Source of the DNA: an uncultured Coriobacteriaceae bacterium
GTDB lineage: Bacteria; Actinomycetota; Coriobacteriia; Coriobacteriales; UMGS124
Assembly: GCA_902783515.1 (NCBI GenBank)
Contig: CACZRK010000074.1
Location: 1-14,349, forward strand
Length of the DNA stretch: 14,349 bases
Reading direction: 5' to 3'
Part shown: positions 6,185 through 11,789 of the stretch, in pieces
How positions within the stretch are numbered: the stretch's first letter is position 1
How the letters are laid out: each line of letters opens with the position of its first letter
Made by a program: the position numbers and the translations under genes
The notes under the pieces: generated by a model
Databases searched by the model: none
Told to the model about the DNA's origin: nothing
The model's input: the letters and a program-made list of their open reading frames with translations, nothing else

Positions 6185-6838
6185 GTGCTTGGAATAGGCG
6201 GTACTGAGCTCGTCATCATCCTGGTGTTCGGCTTCCTCATCTTCGGGCCGGACAGGCTGCCTGCCATGGGCCGCACGATCGGTCGGGCGCTGCGGCAGTT
6301 CCAGCAGGCCCAGGATCAGATGAACAAGATGGTGAAGACGGAGATCTACGACCCCATCAACGAGGCCGCGAAGGCTCCGGAGAAGAAGCAGGGGCCGAAG
6401 AAGAAGACGTCGGCGGCCGCCGCGACTAAGCCCGAGACGTTCGCCGAGAAGAAGGCGCGTCTCGCGGCCGAGGCCCAGGCAAAGGCGGAGCGTGCCCGTC
6501 GTGCGGAGCGCGGCGAGGAGGCGGCGCAGCCCGCGCAGGCCGTCGTCGTCCCCGAGAAGCCCGTGGGCCGCTCGGAGACGTTCGCCGAGAAGAAGGCGCG
6601 CCTGGAGGCCGAGAAGGCCGCGGCCGCCGCCAAGAAGGAGGCGGGCGCCGCCGCGCAGGCCGCTGCCGCGAACGCGCAGACGGCTGCGGGCGTGCGCATC
6701 CGCACCGCATCCGCCAGCAAGCGCACGGGCGCCTCGCGCGCCGCCAAGCTCTATGACATCGACGCCCTCGTGGCGGATGACTCGGCTGACGCCTCGTCGA
6801 CCTCGGAGAACGGAAAGGGGGACCAGGCGGACGCCTAA
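6185..6838 (+). CDS. tatA: Twin-arginine translocase subunit of the TatA/TatB family, long form
   Basis: This is the pore-forming or docking partner of the Tat system, which moves folded proteins across the cytoplasmic membrane. The N-terminus GIGGTELVIILVFGFLIFGP is the short membrane helix, followed by the hallmark FGPDRLPAMGRTIG hinge and an amphipathic helix (RALRQFQQAQDQM). I prefer the GTG at 6185 because GAAAGGG (6172-6178) lies 6 nt before it and it yields the family-typical short MLGIGGTEL start. The ATG at 6170 adds five residues and has no SD. The protein is about 217 residues, far longer than TatA in E. coli, because of a cytoplasmic Ala/Lys/Glu tail with two copies of ETFAEKKARL. 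TatA and TatB cannot be separated here, and this may serve both roles. tatC follows after 23 bp. Confidence 0.88.
   Translation: MLGIGGTELVIILVFGFLIFGPDRLPAMGRTIGRALRQFQQAQDQMNKMVKTEIYDPINEAAKAPEKKQGPKKKTSAAAATKPETFAEKKARLAAEAQAKAERARRAERGEEAAQPAQAVVVPEKPVGRSETFAEKKARLEAEKAAAAAKKEAGAAAQAAAANAQTAAGVRIRTASASKRTGASRAAKLYDIDALVADDSADASSTSENGKGDQADA
6434..6600 (+). repeat. Two identical 26-bp in-frame repeats within tatA
   Basis: The 26-nt segment at 6434-6459 recurs exactly at 6575-6600, 141 bp (47 codons) away and in frame. It encodes ETFAEKKAR in each copy, followed by Leu and more Ala/Glu residues. The exact DNA identity suggests a recent duplication or gene conversion, or strong constraint. 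The charged pattern fits a helical repeat in the cytoplasmic tail. Confidence 0.85.
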
Positions 6839-6861
6839 GGCGCCTCTCCTGAAAGAATCTC

Positions 6862-7701
6862 ATGCCAATCGGTCCCGCACGCATGCCCCTGATGGATCAC
6901 CTCGGCGAGCTTCGTCGCCGTCTGACCATCATCATCGTCTCGCTGTTCGCCACCGCGATCATCCTGTACTTTGCGACGCCGACGTTCATCGAGTTCCTGA
7001 TCGCGCCCATCCGCTCCTACATGCCCTCGACGCTGCTGAGTGACTCCTCGCCGACGGGCATGGTCGTGACGACGCCGCTCGGCGGCTTCACGATCCGCTT
7101 CCAGGTGGCGATCTTCCTCGCGTTCTGCGTCTGCTCGCCGCTCGTGCTGTGGGAGGTCCTCGCGTTCTTCCTGCCGGCCCTGAAGCCGAACGAGCGCCGC
7201 TGGGTGCTGCCGACGCTGGCGATCGGCGTCGTGCTGTTCATCCTTGGCCTCGTCTTCTGCTACAACATCATCCTCGGCGCCGCGTTCGGGTGGATGACGG
7301 GCGAGTCCGACATGATCGGCACGGTCCTGCCGGACGCGAACTTCTACCTGAAGACCGTGCTCGGCCTGCTCATCGCGTTCGGCTTCGCCTTCGAGCTGCC
7401 GCTGATCGTCTTCTACCTCACGGTGTTCAACCTCGTCCCGTACAAGACGTTCCGCAAGAACTGGCGCACCGTCTACGTGGTGCTGCTCGTCCTGTGCGCC
7501 ATGGTGACGCCGGACGCCAGCCCCGTCACGATGGGCTTCATGTTCGCCGCGCTGCTGTCGCTGTACGAGCTGTCCCTGTTCGCCTCCCGCCTCGTGCTGC
7601 GCAAGCGCATCGCGAAGCAGAAGGCCGAGGGCACCTACTTCGAGGACGACGATGACGACGAGGATGACGAGGACGACGATGACGAGGACGAGCGCGACTA
7701 G
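6862..7701 (+). CDS. tatC: Sec-independent protein translocase TatC
   Basis: TatC is the six-span membrane receptor that binds twin-arginine signal peptides and recruits TatA. The 279-residue protein shows the N-terminal MPLMDHLGELRRRL with E16, the first cytoplasmic-loop residues FFLPALKPNERR with F103 and E111 (equivalent to E. coli F94 and E103), E178 in FAFELP within the membrane, and the TPDASP segment (216-221) before the last spans. All key residues appear intact. The ATG at 6862 has GAAAGA 6 nt upstream, and the internal ATG at 6883 has no SD. Unusually, the cytoplasmic C-terminus ends in an almost purely acidic run (261-279, 18 of 19 Asp/Glu) encoded by a GAC/GAT/GAG repeat tract. 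It is co-directional with tatA and probably in one operon. Confidence 0.95.
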   Translation: MPIGPARMPLMDHLGELRRRLTIIIVSLFATAIILYFATPTFIEFLIAPIRSYMPSTLLSDSSPTGMVVTTPLGGFTIRFQVAIFLAFCVCSPLVLWEVLAFFLPALKPNERRWVLPTLAIGVVLFILGLVFCYNIILGAAFGWMTGESDMIGTVLPDANFYLKTVLGLLIAFGFAFELPLIVFYLTVFNLVPYKTFRKNWRTVYVVLLVLCAMVTPDASPVTMGFMFAALLSLYELSLFASRLVLRKRIAKQKAEGTYFEDDDDDEDDEDDDDEDERD

Positions 7702-7707
7702 CCGCCG

Positions 7708-7746
7708 CCCCGCTCGCCCGGCCCTCTCGACGCGGCGCGGGCGGGG
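7708..7746 (+). other. GC-rich inverted repeat reaching the hypA ribosome binding site
   Basis: CCCCGCTCGC (7708-7717) can pair with GCGGGCGGGG (7737-7746) with one T-G wobble around a 19-nt loop. The right arm overlaps the GGGGTGA that serves as the hypA SD (7743-7749). There is no T run. It could be a terminator remnant for tatC or a translation-limiting structure, but chance pairing is easy at this GC content. Confidence 0.3.
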
Positions 7747-7755
7747 TGACGTCTG

Positions 7756-8130
7756 ATGCATGAGTACTCGATCGTCGAGGGCGTGATGGACGGCGTCATA
7801 CCGCTCGCGCGGCAGAACGGCGCCTCGCGCGTGAGCGTGATCCGCCTGAGGATCGGCACAATGACCGACATCGTACGCGAGGCGCTCGACTTCGCGTGGG
7901 ACGTCGTCTGCGACGAGCGCGGGCCGATCGTGCAGGGATGCCGTCTGGAGATCGAGCCGGTCGAGCCGCACTTCGTCTGCATGGCGTGCGGGCATGAGTA
8001 CGACGCCGACCGCCTCCACCCCCGGTGTCCGGTCTGCGGGTCCGGGCAGACGCTCCTCACCAAAGGGCGCGAGCTAGAGATCGCATCGTTTGACATAGAG
8101 ACGCCGGAGACGAGCGACGACGAGTCGTGA
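7756..8130 (+). CDS. hypA: Hydrogenase/urease nickel-incorporation chaperone HypA
   Basis: HypA carries nickel to the large-subunit precursor of [NiFe] hydrogenase (and to urease in some bacteria), working with HypB. The 124-residue protein opens with MHEYSIVEG, so His2, the family nickel ligand, and Glu3 are present. The zinc domain shows two CxxC pairs, C75-M-A-C78 and C91-P-V-C94. The family VxxIxLRIG strand is seen as VSVIRLRIGTMTDI (26-39). A short acidic tail follows residue 110. The start has GGGGTGA upstream. hypB follows after 108 bp with its own SD. HypC-F and hydrogenase structural genes are not in the window. Confidence 0.95.
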   Translation: MHEYSIVEGVMDGVIPLARQNGASRVSVIRLRIGTMTDIVREALDFAWDVVCDERGPIVQGCRLEIEPVEPHFVCMACGHEYDADRLHPRCPVCGSGQTLLTKGRELEIASFDIETPETSDDES

Positions 8131-8224
8131 CGCCCGGCGTCCGTCATGAACCCGGCGTCGCGCCTCGTGCCGCGCCGGGCCTCACCAGGCTCGCCGACGG
8201 CGCCAGGGCGCGGGCGGGCGGAGC

Positions 8225-8231
8225 AAAGGAG
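8225..8231 (+). promoter_or_regulatory. Shine-Dalgarno that fixes the hypB start at 8239
   Basis: AAAGGAG lies 7 nt before the ATG at 8239. The same frame is open back to an ATG at 8146, but the extra 31 residues would be a Pro/Arg-rich stretch unlike HypB and have no SD. The later ATG is therefore preferred. Confidence 0.8.
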
Positions 8232-8238
8232 CACAGTC

Positions 8239-8922
8239 ATGGCTGAGACCATCCAAATGGGCACGCCCATCCTCGCCAAGAACGACCGGCTTGCCGACGA
8301 GCTGCGCACGCGGTTCGCGCAGGACGGCACCTTCGTCGTGAACCTGCTGTCCAGCCCAGGCAGCGGCAAGACGAGCACGATCCTCGCGACGATGCGCGGC
8401 CTCGCCGACCGCTTTCGCATCGGCGTCATCGAGGGCGACATCGCCAGTGACGTCGACGCGCTGCGCGTGAAGGAGGCGGGCGCCGCGGCCGTGCAGATCA
8501 ACACCGGCGGCCTGTGCCACCTGGAGAGCGCGATGATCGCTCGCGCCTGGGACGCGATCGGCGACAAGGGGCTTGACCTCGCCATCATCGAGAACGTCGG
8601 CAACCTCGTGTGCACGGTCGACTTTGACCTGGGCGAGACCCTGCGCGTCATGATCCTGTCGGTGCCCGAGGGCGACGACAAGCCGCTCAAGTACCCGGGC
8701 ATCTTCCAGTCCTCGCAGGTCATCCTCGTGAACAAGATCGACACGCTCCCGGCGTTCGACTTTGACCGCGCGCGCTTCCGCGACGAGATCAGCCAGCTCA
8801 ACCCCAACGCGCGCATCTTTGAGGTGTCGGCGAAGACGGGCGAGGGGATGGACGCGTGGTGCGACTACCTCGCGCAGCGCATCCAGGAGCACAAGGCGCA
8901 CGCGTCCGCCGCACGGAGCTGA
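8239..8922 (+). CDS. hypB: Hydrogenase nickel-incorporation GTPase HypB
   Basis: HypB is a SIMIBI-class GTPase that hands nickel to HypA and the hydrogenase precursor in a GTP-dependent step. In this 227-residue protein the P-loop is SSPGSGKT (38-45). EGDIASDVDA (65-74) gives the Mg/switch aspartates. C93-H94 in GGLCHLE and C125 in ENVGNLVC (118-125) are the metal-binding residues at the dimer interface. NKID (165-168) gives guanine specificity. SAKTGEGMDAW (197-207) completes the nucleotide site. There is no His-rich nickel-storage stretch at the N-terminus, unlike some homologues, so this is the short GTPase-only form. It shares direction with hypA, and topA begins 54 bp downstream. Confidence 0.95.
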   Translation: MAETIQMGTPILAKNDRLADELRTRFAQDGTFVVNLLSSPGSGKTSTILATMRGLADRFRIGVIEGDIASDVDALRVKEAGAAAVQINTGGLCHLESAMIARAWDAIGDKGLDLAIIENVGNLVCTVDFDLGETLRVMILSVPEGDDKPLKYPGIFQSSQVILVNKIDTLPAFDFDRARFRDEISQLNPNARIFEVSAKTGEGMDAWCDYLAQRIQEHKAHASAARS

Positions 8923-8976
8923 CGTACGCGCGGGGAGCGCGAGGAACGCCGCAAGCAGATGGGGGTATGCCGACCA

Positions 8977-11595
8977 ATGAGGCTCGTTGTCACGGAGAAG
9001 AACGACGCGGCGCAGAAGATCTCTGCGCTGCTCAGCACGTCAGGCAAGCCGAAGGCGGACAAGGTGTACCAGACGCCGGTCTATCGGTTTGAGAAGGACG
9101 GGGAGGAGTGGGTCTGCATCGGTCTGCGCGGGCACATCCTCGCCGTGGACTTCCCGCGCGAGCTGCACTGGACCGAGCGGGACGGGTGGTTCGGCGTTGA
9201 CGAGAACGGCGAGGTCATCCCCGCGAAGCTGCCTGACACGCTGGCTCACCCGCCGTTCGAGAAGGTTCGCAAGCCGTTTCTGAAGGACGGCGTGGACATC
9301 AAGGGCTGGAAGGTGCCCTCGCTGCCGTACCTGGTGTGGTCGCCGGTCGAGAAGACGCCCGCCGAGAAGGACATCATCCGCTCGCTCAAGAACCTCGCCA
9401 AGAAGGCGGACAGCGTCATCATCGCGACCGACTTCGACCGCGAGGGCGAGCTCATCGGCAGCGACGCCGTCTCCATGGTCAGGCAGGTCAACGAGAACGC
9501 GCCGATCACGCGCGCCCGCTACTCGGCGTTCACGCGCGGCGAGATAGAGCACGCGTTTGCCGAGGAGAACCTCGTCCCGCTGGACGTGGACCTCGCGGCG
9601 GCGGGTGAGTCGCGCCAGCACATCGACCTCATCTGGGGCGCGGTGCTCACGCGCTACCTGACGATGGCGAAGTTCGGCGGCCTGGGCAACGTGCGCAGCG
9701 CCGGCCGCGTCCAGACGCCGACGCTCGCCCTCGTCGTCGCCCGCGAGCGCGAGCGCCAGGCGTTCGTGCCGGAGGACTACTGGGTCGTGCGCGCCGGCCT
9801 CACCGCGCCGGGCGGCGAGACGCTCGTCGCGCAGCACGCGACGGCGCGCTTCAAGGACGAGGCGGAGGCGACCCGCGCGCACGACCGCGCGGCGGCCGCC
9901 CCGAAGGCGACGGTCACCGACGTGACGAGGCGGTCGCGCCGGACGGCCCCGCCCGCGCCGTTCAACACGACGACGCTGCAGACCGCGGCCGCGGCCGAGG
10001 GCCTCGCGCCCGCGCGCACGATGCGCCTCGCGGAGTCGCTCTACATGGCGGGCCTCATCTCGTACCCCCGCGTCGACAACACGGTGTACCCGAAGTCGCG
10101 CGACCTCGCCGAGACCGTGACGGCGCTGGAGGCCGTGCCGCAGTACGAGCCCTACTGCCGGCAGCTCCTCTCCGCCGGCCCGCTGCACGCGACGCGCGGC
10201 AAGCAGGAGACGACCGACCACCCGCCGATCTACCCGACGGCCGCGGCCGACCCCGAGAAGCTCCGCGCCGACGAGTGGAAGCTCTACAACCTGATCGCCC
10301 GCCGGTTCCTCGCGACCCTCTCGGAAGCCTCGGTGTCGGACAGCACGAAGGTGTCGCTTGACCTGGGCGGGGAGCCCTTCGCGGTCTCGGGCACGGTGCT
10401 CGCCCAGCCGGGGTTCCGCGCGATCTACCCATATGGCCTCAAGAAGGACGACGCGCTGCCCGCGCTCTCCGTGGGCGACGCGCTTGCCATCAACGAGGTG
10501 ACGATCGAGGCGAAGCAGACCGAGCCGCCCGCGCGCTACAGCCAGGGCCGCCTGATCCAGGAGATGGAGCGCCTCGGGCTGGGGACCAAGTCCACGCGCG
10601 CCTCCATCATCGAGCGCCTCTACCAGGTGAAGTACCTCAAGAACGACCCGATCGAGCCGAGCCAGCTCGGCATGGCCATCATCGAGGCGCTGAACACGTA
10701 CGCGCAGCGCATCACCTCGCCCGAGATGACCAGCGAGCTGGAGGACGACATGACGCAGGTCTCCGAGGGCACGCGCACCGAGGAGGCGGTCGTGTCGCGG
10801 TCCCGCGAGCTGCTCGCCGGGATGCTCGACGGGCTGATCGAGCACAAGGACGACCTCGGCGAGGCGATCAGCGACGCGGTCACGGCCGACGCGAAGATCG
10901 GCGTGTGCCCGAAGTGCGGCTCCGACCTGCTCGTGAAGACGTCCGCCAAGAACCGCTCGCAGTTCATCGGGTGCTCCGCGTGGCCGGAGTGCGACGTGAC
11001 GTACCCGCTTCCGAAGGGCCGCGTCGAGCCGGTCGAGGAGCGCTGCCCTGCGTGCGGGGGCTCGCAGATCAAGGTGCACCCGTTCCGCTCGAAGCCCTAC
11101 GTGGTGTGCATCGACCCGGCGTGCCCGACGAACCGCGAGCCCGACGTGGACTGCGGCCCGTGCCCGACGTGCGCCGCCGCCGGACACGAGGGCAGGCTGA
11201 TCGCGCACAAGAGCGAGAAGACGCTCAAGCGCTTCATCCGCTGCACGAACTACGACGAGTGTCAGACGAGCTACCCGCTGCCGCAGCGCGGCGCGCTCAC
11301 GGCGACGGGGGAGAGCTGCCCGGAGTGCGGGGCCCCGCTCGTGACGATCCAGACCGCGCGCGGCCCCTGGACGCTGTGCGTGAACATGGACTGCCCGGCG
11401 AAGGCGCGCGCCGAGGCGGAGAAGGCCGCGCGCGCCGCGAAGAAGGGCGCCGCGGCGGGCGCGAAGAAGGCCGCGGGCACGAAGCGGGCGCCGGCGAGAA
11501 AGGCCGCGACGAAGCGGACGTCAGGCACGTCAAAGGCGTCGGGCACGGCCGCCGCGTCGGCGGCCGAGGCCGCGGCCGGGGAGGCGCAGGCATAG
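8977..11595 (+). CDS. topA: DNA topoisomerase I (type IA), archaeal-like, with four zinc fingers
   Basis: This enzyme relaxes negative supercoils by a transient 5'-phosphotyrosine link. The start at 8977 gives MRLVVTEKN, the expected Toprim opening. The in-frame ATG at 8959 has a poorer SD. In the 872-residue form the Toprim acidic cluster is D152, D154 and E156 in TDFDREGE, the catalytic tyrosine is Y363 in LISYPRVDN, and SAGRVQTPTL (about 241-250) is the conserved gate motif. GRLIQEMERLGLGTKSTRAS (524-543) resembles archaeal rather than classical bacterial TopA. Four Cys4 fingers follow (about 644-672, 690-716, 729-762, 781-806). The protein ends in an Ala/Lys-rich tail of about 60 residues, a common actinobacterial DNA-binding or processivity device. 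SYPRVDN replaces the usual YxRTDS. Confidence 0.93.
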   Translation: MRLVVTEKNDAAQKISALLSTSGKPKADKVYQTPVYRFEKDGEEWVCIGLRGHILAVDFPRELHWTERDGWFGVDENGEVIPAKLPDTLAHPPFEKVRKPFLKDGVDIKGWKVPSLPYLVWSPVEKTPAEKDIIRSLKNLAKKADSVIIATDFDREGELIGSDAVSMVRQVNENAPITRARYSAFTRGEIEHAFAEENLVPLDVDLAAAGESRQHIDLIWGAVLTRYLTMAKFGGLGNVRSAGRVQTPTLALVVARERERQAFVPEDYWVVRAGLTAPGGETLVAQHATARFKDEAEATRAHDRAAAAPKATVTDVTRRSRRTAPPAPFNTTTLQTAAAAEGLAPARTMRLAESLYMAGLISYPRVDNTVYPKSRDLAETVTALEAVPQYEPYCRQLLSAGPLHATRGKQETTDHPPIYPTAAADPEKLRADEWKLYNLIARRFLATLSEASVSDSTKVSLDLGGEPFAVSGTVLAQPGFRAIYPYGLKKDDALPALSVGDALAINEVTIEAKQTEPPARYSQGRLIQEMERLGLGTKSTRASIIERLYQVKYLKNDPIEPSQLGMAIIEALNTYAQRITSPEMTSELEDDMTQVSEGTRTEEAVVSRSRELLAGMLDGLIEHKDDLGEAISDAVTADAKIGVCPKCGSDLLVKTSAKNRSQFIGCSAWPECDVTYPLPKGRVEPVEERCPACGGSQIKVHPFRSKPYVVCIDPACPTNREPDVDCGPCPTCAAAGHEGRLIAHKSEKTLKRFIRCTNYDECQTSYPLPQRGALTATGESCPECGAPLVTIQTARGPWTLCVNMDCPAKARAEAEKAARAAKKGAAAGAKKAAGTKRAPARKAATKRTSGTSKASGTAAASAAEAAAGEAQA

Positions 11596-11610
11596 GTTCC
11601 GACGGCCGGG

Positions 11611-11641
11611 CGGGTCGCCATCCGGTGGATGGCGGCCCGTT
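11611..11641 (+). terminator. 13-bp hairpin after topA
   Basis: CGGGTCGCCATCC (11611-11623) pairs with GGATGGCGGCCCG (11627-11639) with one T-G wobble and a GGT loop. It begins 15 nt past the stop codon. Only TT follows, so a Rho-independent function is not certain, but the position and stem strength make it the likely topA 3' end. Confidence 0.6.
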
Positions 11642-11682
11642 CGCAGGTCGGGGCGTCGCTTCGCTGCTCCTGCATAGAAAGC

Positions 11683-11713
11683 CGACATTATTGGTCGACA
11701 TTGGTGGTATACC
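11683..11713 (+). promoter_or_regulatory. Abutting 13-bp imperfect direct repeats and GGTATACC palindrome upstream of the importer
   Basis: CGACATTATTGGT (11683-11695) is followed directly by CGACATTGGTGGT (11696-11708), 11 of 13 positions alike. The second copy runs into the palindrome GGTATACC (11706-11713), whose TATACC could serve as a -10. A third partial copy, CGACA, lies at 11713-11717. The stretch is the AT-richest part of a 194-bp gap before the importer genes. Tandem half-sites at a promoter suggest an operator for a transcription factor. Which factor, and its ligand, cannot be told. Confidence 0.45.
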
Positions 11714-11747
11714 GACAGCGACTGCGAGGAGGGCGACGCCGCGCGCG

Positions 11748-11768
11748 GGGGATCGGCGCGGATACCCC
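11748..11768 (+). other. Small leader hairpin before the importer binding protein
   Basis: GGGGATC (11748-11754) can pair with GATACCCC (11761-11768) with one bulged A and a GGCGCG loop. It lies about 11 nt before the SD (GGAG, 11780-11783) of the binding-protein gene. It does not match any riboswitch class I recognise. Confidence 0.25.
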
Positions 11769-11789
11769 TGACGGTGAATGGAGTGACGC

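Noticed and set aside
7638..7698. GAC/GAT/GAG repeat tract considered as a non-coding repeat
   Set aside because: It is in frame at the end of tatC and simply encodes its acidic tail, and no array structure extends beyond the gene.
6835..8019. 394-codon minus-strand frame across tatC and hypA
   Set aside because: It is antisense to two clearly recognised genes and has Glu/Gln/Arg/His low-complexity content.
8146..8238. N-terminal extension of hypB from the ATG at 8146
   Set aside because: It has no SD and a Pro/Arg-rich sequence unlike HypB. AAAGGAG at 8225-8231 supports the start at 8239.
9040..11208. 722-codon open frame on the minus strand across topA
   Set aside because: It is the complement of a well-supported gene in very GC-rich DNA. 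Its product is Arg/His/Val-rich low complexity without recognisable domains.
11596..11789. Possible riboswitch upstream of the importer
   Set aside because: Only a terminator-like hairpin, tandem 13-mers and one small bulged hairpin are seen. No cobalamin, NiCo or other known conserved core could be matched by eye.
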